NCBI GenBank assembly: GCA_035366835.1
Contig: DAOSIS010000007.1
Location: 62,001 to 126,000, forward strand
Direction: 5' to 3'
DNA: 64,000 nt
Source: UBA6109 sp035366835
GTDB lineage: Bacteria > Desulfobacterota > Syntrophia > Syntrophales > UBA6109
This document shows positions 50,870 to 58,192 of this stretch, one piece after another. A model generated the notes under the pieces. That model worked only from the letters and a program-made list of their open reading frames with translations, was not told the DNA's origin and made no database searches. Position 1 is the stretch's first letter, and each line of letters starts with the position of its first letter. Position numbers and translations under genes: made by a program.

Positions 50870-51288
50870 GGAACCTCCCGGCGGCAAGCGGCCCACGCGT
50901 CTTCGTTTTCGAAGACCCTGACCTGGACCGAGGCGATGGGCGGATTCTTCAAGCCGCCGGCGAACCACCGACAGCACTGGTCGGCGAGGCGTTCCATGGT
51001 GGGGCTCAGGCCGGCGAATTCGGGAAGGTCGTTGAGAAGCCTGTCCGCGATGCGGTCCACGATCCCGTCCAGGCGGCGTTCGATTTCCAGGAGATCCAGG
51101 AGATATCCCTGGCTGTCGAGGGCCGTCCCCTCCAGCCGGATCTCGAGGAGATAGCTGTGGGGATGCTCCTCCCCTTCTCCGCCCCGGCTGCCGGGCTGGA
51201 AGTGGCGGGCCGTGAAGTGCCGTCGAACCGCAACCGTGAACACGATGATGATCCTTTCTCCCGCGGCGGCGGAGGCGTCCTTCGACAT
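50866..51288 (-). CDS. 6-pyruvoyltetrahydropterin synthase-like protein with Glu in place of Cys
   Basis: 140 aa. The zinc-binding His set of PTPS/QueD is present: RRHFTARHF (about 22-30) and EEHPHSYLLEI (about 40-50). In PTPS and QueD the HxH is preceded by a catalytic Cys in CxxxHGH. Here the residue four before the His is Glu, in GEGEEHPH, which matches the Glu-for-Cys variant called PTPS-III, linked to 6-hydroxymethylpterin formation in other organisms. The end of the gene overlaps the GT4 gene by 4 bases. Whether the product is a folate, a queuosine-like base or another pterin is not known. An internal GTG after GAAAGG is an alternative start. Confidence 0.85.
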   Translation of the reverse strand: MSKDASAAAGERIIIVFTVAVRRHFTARHFQPGSRGGEGEEHPHSYLLEIRLEGTALDSQGYLLDLLEIERRLDGIVDRIADRLLNDLPEFAGLSPTMERLADQCCRWFAGGLKNPPIASVQVRVFENEDAWAACRREVP

Positions 51289-51322
51289 CGCCCCGGCGGG
51301 CTTCGCTGTGCGCCGGAGCGCA

Positions 51323-52348
51323 TCAATACTGAAGAATCACCTGGAGGCACCGCTCCGGCTGCCTGTCCAGGAAGTCGTATGCTTCGCGGGCATGGGCGAA
51401 GGGGAAACGCTGGGTGACGAGGCGCGCGGCATCCACCTTCTTCAGGAGGGACCAGGCAAGGCCCAGGCGCCGCGCCTTGGTCCAGCGGCCGGAAAACCGG
51501 GGTGAAATCGTGCTGACCTGGCTCGCGATCATGCGTATGCGGCTGCGGTGGAAGCGCCCTCCCAGGTCCAGGCGGACCGGCTTGATGCCGTACCAGGAGC
51601 CGATCACGATCCTGCCGCTGAAACCGGTCACGGAAATCGCCTGATCCAGCGCCTCCGGAGCCCCGGATATTTCGACGGCCAGATCCGCGCCTTCCCGGCC
51701 TTCCCCGTCCCTGAGCCGATCCATGAGGGCGGCGGCAAGATCCGGATCGGCGGCGTCGAAGACCGCACGGGCGCCCGCTTTCAGTGACGCTTCGCGGCGC
51801 GGCCTATGCCGGTCGACCGCCAGGAGGTCCGCCAGCGGGTGCATGGCCAGGAGGGCGGTCGTCAGCAGGCCCACCACGCCCTGTCCGAACACGACCGCCT
51901 TCTCGCCGATCACGGGTTCCCCGTCCATCACGAGGCTGACCGCCGTTTCCAGATTCGGCAGGAAGAGCGCTTCCTCCGGCGAAAGACCGGCGGGAAGCGG
52001 CAACAGTTCCGCGATGTCGGCGGCAAAAGCGGTCTCATGGGGATGAAAGGAAAAGACCGTGCGGTCCTGCCACTCGCCGGGCACGCCGTCCCCCAGGGCC
52101 GTCACACGTCCCACGAGCGCGTAGCCGTACTTCATGGGGAATGTGCACTTCCCCCGCAGGCTCGGGATGGTTCCATCGAGGGGGAGATCGGGGGGGCAGA
52201 GCCCGCGGTACGCCAGCAGCTCGGACCCCGCGCTGACGGCGGACAGGAGCGTCCTGACCAGGACCTTTCCGGGAAGTGGAGGGGGCAGGGGCTCCTCACG
52301 GATCTCGATCAGACCCGGAGCGGTGAAGTAGAGGGCTGCACGGTTCAT
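51323..52348 (-). CDS. Zinc-type (MDR) alcohol dehydrogenase-like protein
   Basis: 341 aa medium-chain dehydrogenase. The N-terminal catalytic domain runs about 1-140. The NAD(P) domain has VFGQGVVGLLTTALLAM (GxGxxG, about 160) and a following LLAVDRHRPRREASLKAGAR acidic turn. Cys-rich structural zinc ligands of classical ADH are not seen, and the catalytic Cys/His pair is unclear, so it is closer to BchC/threonine-dehydrogenase-like members. The ATG at 52348 overlaps the RibD-like stop by 4 bases. The gap to the PTPS-like gene is 34 bp, so co-transcription is almost certain. Reaction unknown. Confidence 0.85.
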   Translation of the reverse strand: MNRAALYFTAPGLIEIREEPLPPPLPGKVLVRTLLSAVSAGSELLAYRGLCPPDLPLDGTIPSLRGKCTFPMKYGYALVGRVTALGDGVPGEWQDRTVFSFHPHETAFAADIAELLPLPAGLSPEEALFLPNLETAVSLVMDGEPVIGEKAVVFGQGVVGLLTTALLAMHPLADLLAVDRHRPRREASLKAGARAVFDAADPDLAAALMDRLRDGEGREGADLAVEISGAPEALDQAISVTGFSGRIVIGSWYGIKPVRLDLGGRFHRSRIRMIASQVSTISPRFSGRWTKARRLGLAWSLLKKVDAARLVTQRFPFAHAREAYDFLDRQPERCLQVILQY

Positions 52349-53097
52349 TTCCGGTTCCAGGCGACGTCGGCCCGGAGGACGACGTCGGATCCGCAGGCCT
52401 CCCATTCCATGTTCCGGAGGACGGGCGGATTTCGAAGGCTCAACTGCATGGGCCAGACGGCATGCAGGCCGCCCACGTAAATCGGGCTGATGGTCAGGAC
52501 GAGCTGATCGACCAGCCGGTCCTTCAGGAAGCTCGTGATGACTTCCGCGCCGCCCTCCACCATGAGGGACGCGATGTTCAGCTCCGCGAGCCGCCGAAGC
52601 AGGGCCTTGAGGTCGATCAGGCCGTCCTGGCGGGGCGGTATCCGCATGACCTTGGCGCCCCGCTCCGAGAGCGACTGTTCGCGCCCGGCGTCCGCCGTTT
52701 CGGCCGTTGCGATCCACGGCGCGTGATGGTGGTGCTGCAGGGCCCGGGCATCCAGGGGGAAACGCAGCCGGCCGTCGACGACAATCGGCTGGGGACTGCT
52801 GCCGCCGACGTACCGGACCGTCAGAGAGGGATTGTCGGCCAGGATCGTGCCGATGCCGACAAGGAGCCCGTCGTGGACGGAACGCAGCCAGTGAGTGAAT
52901 ACGAGGGATTCCCGGCAGCTGATGGCCAGCGGCCGGCCCGGCTTCCGGGCGATGGAACCGTCGATGCTCTGGGCGTAACTCAGGGTCACGTAGGGACGGC
53001 CGTTCAGCCGTCCGGGCGCTTCCGCGAGGCGGGATTGAATCCTGTCGGCGATGAAGCCCATGGCGCAAAGTCCCCGGCATTCGGGAATTCCGGTCAT
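52345..53097 (-). CDS. RibD C-terminal-type pyrimidine/pterin reductase
   Basis: 250 aa, dihydrofolate-reductase-like fold of the RibD C-terminal domain, without a deaminase domain. RPYVTLSYAQSIDGSIARKP (about 35-54), LRSVHDGLLVGIGTILADNP (about 70), and the nucleotide-binding LMVEGGAEVITSFLKDRLVD (about 190) are the diagnostic parts. RibD proper reduces a ribosylaminopyrimidine; stand-alone relatives reduce related intermediates. Start is uncertain: ATG 53097 used here; ATG 53061 has a better ribosome site (GGGGA), and a TTG at 53121 lies within the promoter. First gene of a run with the dehydrogenase, PTPS-like, GT4 and AsmA-like genes. Confidence 0.85.
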   Translation of the reverse strand: MTGIPECRGLCAMGFIADRIQSRLAEAPGRLNGRPYVTLSYAQSIDGSIARKPGRPLAISCRESLVFTHWLRSVHDGLLVGIGTILADNPSLTVRYVGGSSPQPIVVDGRLRFPLDARALQHHHHAPWIATAETADAGREQSLSERGAKVMRIPPRQDGLIDLKALLRRLAELNIASLMVEGGAEVITSFLKDRLVDQLVLTISPIYVGGLHAVWPMQLSLRNPPVLRNMEWEACGSDVVLRADVAWNRK

Positions 53098-53123
53098 TTT
53101 CCGGATCAACCGTAACTTCAATT

Positions 53124-53151
53124 AATATAAGGAAAATGAAGGAGCTGTCAA
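53124..53151 (-). promoter_or_regulatory. Sigma70-type promoter of the RibD-like operon
   Basis: On the minus strand TTGACA (53151-53146), a 16-bp spacer and TATATT (53129-53124). The transcript should begin near 53117, which excludes the TTG at 53121 as the start codon. Confidence 0.6.
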
Positions 53152-53166
53152 CCGGGGTCGTTTCGG

Positions 53167-53316
53167 TTATGCCACTTCGTTCATATTTATAGGCCCTTCC
53201 CCAGCTTTGCCATTGGGTAATGGGTCGCTCATGGTTCCCCCCAAGCTGATCAGGCTGACGAGGACGCGAGCCAGGAGTTCCTTTTCCGCCGGTTTGTTCT
53301 CGGCGATGAGGGGCAT
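53167..53316 (-). CDS. Possible 49-aa small protein
   Basis: 49 codons from ATG 53316 to TAA 53167, downstream of hlyD on the same strand. The sequence has a hydrophobic LLARVLVSLISLGG core and a polar end ending EVA. No clear ribosome site (GTATCGCCGATAC hairpin precedes it). It may be a real small protein, the remnant of a longer gene, or chance. The rest of the 295-bp gap 53122-53416 holds only the RibD operon promoter. Confidence 0.3.
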   Translation of the reverse strand: MPLIAENKPAEKELLARVLVSLISLGGTMSDPLPNGKAGEGPINMNEVA

Positions 53317-53416
53317 GGCAACGCGGGGCCGTATCGGCGATACCCTTGGTTTCCGTCAGGCAGGAGAAAAGGGGGGCCGCAGTCGCGGCTTGCCGTCGAT
53401 GGCCGGAATCGGATCT

Positions 53417-54739
53417 TTACCGCACCTTGATTCCCTCGTCGAGATAGCGGATGAGGGGGTAGATGAAGAACTCGATGATCCGGCGCTCGCCGACGCGGAT
53501 CTCCGCGGTCAGGCTCATGCCCGAGGACAGAGGAGTCTTCCGGCCGCCGACCACGAGGTGGCTTTGCGAGGGATGGATGTACACTTCATAGACGGGACCA
53601 AGTCTCTCGTCTTCGATGCTGTGCCTGGAGACGACCTTCACCGTCCCGTCGATCAGGCCGTATTTCTGGAAATCGAATGCATCGACCTTGATCGATGCCG
53701 CCATCCCCTCCTTCACGAATCCGATGTCTCTGTTGAGCACCGTGGCTTTGATCGTCAGGGGCGTCGTCGCCGGGACGACGGTGATCAGTTTCTGCGCCGG
53801 CGTCACGACGCCGCCGATCGTATGGACGAGCAGCGTGGCGACATGGCCGTCGACGGGGGAGAGGATGCGCTGCTTGGCATTGCGGAATGACGTCTTCTCG
53901 ATCTCCGCGCGCAACTCGCTTGCCTGCTTGTCCTTTTCGGAAAATTCCTTGAGGGTGGTCTTGCAGAAATCCTCGTCAATGAACGCGATTTCTCCGGCGA
54001 TCTGATTCTTGCGCTGGCGCAACTGCTCCAGCTTGTGCCCCAACTGCTCGATGGCGTTGGCGTACGTCCGCACCTCGTTGACGACCTTTTCGTAATCGTC
54101 CCCGGCGATGATGTCGAGTACGGCCTCCATTCTCTTTTTCCTGTCCGCGCCGCTTGCCAGGAGGTCCCGGTTGAGATCCCGTTCTTTCTCCGCCGCCGTG
54201 ATTTCCTCCCCGATCTTGACAAGCTCCGTCCGCCTGGTCTCGATTTGCTTTTCCAGGCTTCCGACCGTGGCGGCAAGGATGGCCTGCTGCGTGCGGATCA
54301 GGTCGCGATCGTAGCGGGCGGGGTCGGGCCGAAAAGGTTTTTTTTCCAGGACGGACGAAAGCCTCATTCTCTCCAGTTCGGTGAAGGCGAGGAGCTTTCG
54401 TTTCGCTTCCAGTTCCGGAGCGGTCGTGGAAGGATCGATCTCCATGAGGATTTGGCCTTTCCCGACGTAATCGCCCTCCCGGCAGAGGATGGCGCCGACG
54501 ACGCCCGTGTCGAGCGGCTGGAGAATTTTCACGTCGCCCACGGGGATGGCGCTGCCCCGCGCCGAGACCACGACGTCCACCTTGCCGAGACAGAGCCACA
54601 GACCGGAGAAGACGATCACGGCGGTGATGATCCAGAACGTAACGCCTCCGACCGGGCTGGACGGATTTTCCTCGATCTCGGCTATCGCGGGCTTGAATTC
54701 GTGGGCGTCGTCTTTCCGGAAGGGATTATTCATCAACAC
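53417..54739 (-). CDS. HlyD-family membrane fusion protein of type I secretion
   Basis: 440 aa. One N-terminal membrane segment (about 34-54, ITAVIVFSGLWLCLG) is followed by the HlyD order: a biotinyl-lipoyl half (ILQPLDTGVVGAILCREGDY, about 87-106), a long coiled coil (about 130-290, with KRKLLAFTELERMRLSSVLE), and the second lipoyl half (ILSPVDGHVATLLVHTIGGV) before the C-terminal beta barrel. It links the inner-membrane ABC exporter to TolC. It overlaps the ABC gene by 14 bp. Its gene order, RTX-TolC-ABC-HlyD, fits a type I operon. Confidence 0.95.
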   Translation of the reverse strand: MLMNNPFRKDDAHEFKPAIAEIEENPSSPVGGVTFWIITAVIVFSGLWLCLGKVDVVVSARGSAIPVGDVKILQPLDTGVVGAILCREGDYVGKGQILMEIDPSTTAPELEAKRKLLAFTELERMRLSSVLEKKPFRPDPARYDRDLIRTQQAILAATVGSLEKQIETRRTELVKIGEEITAAEKERDLNRDLLASGADRKKRMEAVLDIIAGDDYEKVVNEVRTYANAIEQLGHKLEQLRQRKNQIAGEIAFIDEDFCKTTLKEFSEKDKQASELRAEIEKTSFRNAKQRILSPVDGHVATLLVHTIGGVVTPAQKLITVVPATTPLTIKATVLNRDIGFVKEGMAASIKVDAFDFQKYGLIDGTVKVVSRHSIEDERLGPVYEVYIHPSQSHLVVGGRKTPLSSGMSLTAEIRVGERRIIEFFIYPLIRYLDEGIKVR

Positions 54740-56840
54740 CCGCCTCCTGCTGATGGAAGAGGTGGTGATAGTAACCCGCCTTTTGCATCAATTCGCCGTG
54801 CGTTCCCGTTTCGACGATGCCGCCCCGGTCGAGAACGATGATGAGGTCGCAGTCACGGACGACTGCGAGGCGATGGGCCACGATGAACATGGTTCTGCCC
54901 GAGCGGATCTGCCGGATGTTCCGCCGGATGATCCGCTCCGATTCGTAGTCGAGCGAGGAGGTGGCCTCGTCGAAGATCATGATCCGCGGGTTTGTGATGA
55001 GGGCCCTGGCAATCGCGATGCGCTGTTTCTGCCCCCCGGACAACGTGGCGCCGCGTTCCCCGACCGGCGTGTCGTACCCCTCGGGCAGCGCGGAAACGAA
55101 CTCGTGCGCGCCCGCGAGCTTGGCCGCTTCGATGACCAGTTCCGCAGGGGCGTCGGGCCGGGGGAGGGCGATGTTCTCCCGGATCGTCCCACTGAAGAGA
55201 TAGTCTTCCTGGAGGACCACGCCGATATGATAGCGCAGCCAGAAGGGATTCATCTGGCGGATGTCGACGCCGTCGATCGTGATGGATCCTTCGGCGGTCA
55301 TGTACAGCCGCTGGATCAGTTTCGTGACGGTGCTCTTGCCGCTGCCGCTCCGGCCGACGATGCCGACGCACAGGCCGGGCCGGATGTGGAAGCTCACGGC
55401 CCGAAGCGCATAGGGGGCGTTGGGAGCGTAGCGAAACGAGACATTGTCGAACCGGACGTCCCCCGACAGGCGGGGGAGGGTGATATCCCGGCCGCTCTGG
55501 ATCTCCACGGGGTTGTTGAGGATGTCGCCGAGGCGGTTCACGGACAGGAGCGCCTGCTGAAACTCGTTCCAGAGGCCGACGAGACGGAGGAACGGTCCGG
55601 AAAATTGTCCCGCAAACATCTGGAAGGCGATCAGTTGGCCGATCGTGAGCTGATTTTCGATCACAAGACGGACGCCCAGATAGAGAACGGTGATCGTCAT
55701 CAACCTCTGGAAGGTTCCGGAAATCGCGCCGGAGATGTTGGACATGTTGGCCAGCCTGAAACTCGATCGCACATAGTTTCCCAGGTTGTCCTCCCACTTT
55801 TTTTGCATGGATCCCTCGATCGCCAGGGATTTCACGGTCTGAATCCCGGTTACGGATTCCACGAGGTAGGAATTGGCCTGGGCGCCCGTCTGGAACTTGT
55901 GCTCGAGGCGTTTTCTCAATTCGGGCGTCACCAGGAGATACAGGAATGCAACCAGCGCCACAAAAGCGAGGAAGATGAGAGAAAGAGAGGTGCTGTAGAG
56001 GAACATAATGATGACGAACACGAGAGAAAACACGAGGTCGATGATCAGCGAGACGGACTTGTTGGTGATGAATTCGCGGATGTTGTCGAGCTCCCGGACG
56101 CGGGCCGCGATGACGCCGACCTTTCGCGATTCGAAATAGACAAAGGGCAGGGACATCAGGTGGCGGAAGAGCTTTGCCCCGAGCTTCGCATCCAGCTTGT
56201 TCGCGGTATGAATGAAGATGTAGTTTCTCGTGACGTTCAGCAGGAACTCGAAGACCGTCACGGCGACGAATGCGACGGCCAGAACGTCAAGCGTGGTCAT
56301 GCTGCGATGGACGATCACCTTGTCGAGGATGACCTGGGTGAAGAGCGGCGTCACCAGGCCGAAACACTGCACCACGAAGGAGCCGGTCAGCACCTCGCCG
56401 ATGACCTTCCTGTACCGGAGGATTTCCCGGTAGAACCAGGCAAAACCGAAGGCCGTATCCGGCACGATCAGCCTGTGGCGAAGGACGATGAAATCCCCCG
56501 AGAAAAGGGCCGGAAACTCGGCGAATCCGATTTGCCGGGGGGATTTTTCCGCGGGCACGAAGAGCAGGGCCTTCTTTGCGGTCCCATCGGCTTTCAGCAG
56601 GACGGCGAATCGTCCGTCGCGGAGGACCGCGATGGCGGGCAGGGGATACTTCGCAATCAGGGTTTCGGGGGAGACGGTCTTGATCTTCGCCTTGAATCCG
56701 CTGTTGCGGACAATCCGCAGGAATTCCTCCTTGGTCAGTTCCTGATCGGTCAGGCCGTACTCACGAATGATCGCGCGGATATCGATGGAAATCCGGTTGA
56801 GCCGCGCCACGAGCTCGAGAGCGATGAGCGCCGTCTGCAT
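54726..56840 (-). CDS. Type I secretion ABC exporter with C39-like domain
   Basis: 704 aa. The N-terminal about 130 residues form a C39 peptidase-like domain in which the catalytic Cys is absent (LELVARLNRISIDIRAIIRE in its place), i.e. a CLD as in RTX exporters rather than a bacteriocin protease. A six-segment membrane domain (about 150-440) and the ATPase follow: Walker A GRSGSGKST (about 510), signature ATLSGGQKQR (about 610), Walker B IMIFDEATS. ATG 56840 shares its A with the TolC stop (TGATG). It drives export of the RTX protein at 58192-61713. Confidence 0.94.
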   Translation of the reverse strand: MQTALIALELVARLNRISIDIRAIIREYGLTDQELTKEEFLRIVRNSGFKAKIKTVSPETLIAKYPLPAIAVLRDGRFAVLLKADGTAKKALLFVPAEKSPRQIGFAEFPALFSGDFIVLRHRLIVPDTAFGFAWFYREILRYRKVIGEVLTGSFVVQCFGLVTPLFTQVILDKVIVHRSMTTLDVLAVAFVAVTVFEFLLNVTRNYIFIHTANKLDAKLGAKLFRHLMSLPFVYFESRKVGVIAARVRELDNIREFITNKSVSLIIDLVFSLVFVIIMFLYSTSLSLIFLAFVALVAFLYLLVTPELRKRLEHKFQTGAQANSYLVESVTGIQTVKSLAIEGSMQKKWEDNLGNYVRSSFRLANMSNISGAISGTFQRLMTITVLYLGVRLVIENQLTIGQLIAFQMFAGQFSGPFLRLVGLWNEFQQALLSVNRLGDILNNPVEIQSGRDITLPRLSGDVRFDNVSFRYAPNAPYALRAVSFHIRPGLCVGIVGRSGSGKSTVTKLIQRLYMTAEGSITIDGVDIRQMNPFWLRYHIGVVLQEDYLFSGTIRENIALPRPDAPAELVIEAAKLAGAHEFVSALPEGYDTPVGERGATLSGGQKQRIAIARALITNPRIMIFDEATSSLDYESERIIRRNIRQIRSGRTMFIVAHRLAVVRDCDLIIVLDRGGIVETGTHGELMQKAGYYHHLFHQQEAGVDE

Positions 56841-58192
56841 CAGCGGGGGACCTCCGCAAGGAATTCGAGCTCCTTGGCTGCGGCCCGCTGCAACGTGACG
56901 GACTTTTCCAGCTCCCATTTCTGATGCGCGAGTTCGATCCTCCGGCTGATGAGGTCGATCTGATCGGAAATGCTCTGGATCGACAGCCGCTCGCTGAAGG
57001 CGAGCTTCTGCTCCGTCTGGTCGCGGATGACCTTCCGGTGAGAGACGTCCTGCCCATAAGAGCGGATTTCCTCTTCGAGACGCCGATGCTTCTTTTTCAG
57101 TTCCGCGACAGCGCGCTCCTGTTCCACCTGAAGCTTTTCCAGCTCGAGTCCGAGCCTCCGGGTCTGCGATTCATTCCGGAAACCTTCGAACAGGGCGACG
57201 GAGGCCGAGAGGCCCACGAAGAAGTTCCGGCGCCGGATATCCTCGAAAGAATCCTGGTAGGCGGACGGGTCGGAACCGTAGAAGATGTAGTTGGTGTACA
57301 GGCCGAATTTGGGGAGATTCTCCCGCTGCGCGATTTCGAGCTCCGCCTGCTTCTTGGAGATTTCGGCCTCCTGAAGGCGGAATTCAAGGCTCCTCTCGTA
57401 GGGGAATCCCGCACGGCTTGCGGCCCGGGCATCCGGCAGGGGCGCAACGTTCGTGTTGTCGGGATCGTAGGAGTCGCCGGTATGGAATTCGAGCTCCTTG
57501 AAAAGCTCTTTCCATCTCAATAACAGCAGCTCGATCTCCTCCATGGTCTCGGCGACCTTCACCGCCTCGTTCACCATGTCCGTCCGGGGGATCAAGCCGG
57601 CCTTGTTCAGCCTCTCTTTCATGAGCAGGAGCGACTTGCAAAGGGAGAGCGTTTCCCGTTTGCCCTCCAGCTCGTGCCGGGTGGCGAGCAGGTCGCGATA
57701 GAGGTCGAGAACCTTGATCTTCACGTCCCGGAGCGCGCGGCTGTGGAGCAGCTTCTTGGCGCCGGCGTCGATCTGCGCGATCCGAAGCTTTCGCGGCCGG
57801 ACCCCGAAATCGTACAGATTGTACGTGGCATTCAGGGAAAGGGAATTCTGATACCTCGTGCTGTCGATAAGGACCGTGTTGCCGACGGAAGTGATCTGGG
57901 AAGCGCCGCCGGTCAGGTCTTTGGCGTATTCGGAATCGAAGCGCGTGTTGACGGTGGGATAGTAGAGCGATTCCGCTTCGCCTACGGCGGCTTCCCCGAT
58001 CTGCACGTCGACGCCGGCAATACGGATTTCGTAAGCCTTCAAAAGGGCCTTTTCCAGAACTTCCTCGAATTCGAGCGTCGCGGCGCAGGCAGCCTGCGCC
58101 GCTGCCAGGAAACAAATCACTGCCGTAATGACGGAGATGACGGCCTTGGCATATTCATTCGCCGGAGTAATGACCTGTCGCGTCATCGTCAT
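56840..58192 (-). CDS. TolC-family outer-membrane efflux protein
   Basis: 450 aa. A signal peptide (about 18-40, ending AACAA) is followed by two repeats of TolC-type coiled-coil/barrel elements, YPTVNTRFDSEY with YQNSLSLNATYNLYDFG, and GLYTNYIFYGSDPS with FFVGLSASVALFEGFRNESQ (about 320-340). It forms the outer-membrane duct for the type I system. The start ATG 58192 uses the last A of the RTX stop codon (TGATGA); a GTG one codon upstream is possible. Confidence 0.93.
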   Translation of the reverse strand: MTMTRQVITPANEYAKAVISVITAVICFLAAAQAACAATLEFEEVLEKALLKAYEIRIAGVDVQIGEAAVGEAESLYYPTVNTRFDSEYAKDLTGGASQITSVGNTVLIDSTRYQNSLSLNATYNLYDFGVRPRKLRIAQIDAGAKKLLHSRALRDVKIKVLDLYRDLLATRHELEGKRETLSLCKSLLLMKERLNKAGLIPRTDMVNEAVKVAETMEEIELLLLRWKELFKELEFHTGDSYDPDNTNVAPLPDARAASRAGFPYERSLEFRLQEAEISKKQAELEIAQRENLPKFGLYTNYIFYGSDPSAYQDSFEDIRRRNFFVGLSASVALFEGFRNESQTRRLGLELEKLQVEQERAVAELKKKHRRLEEEIRSYGQDVSHRKVIRDQTEQKLAFSERLSIQSISDQIDLISRRIELAHQKWELEKSVTLQRAAAKELEFLAEVPR

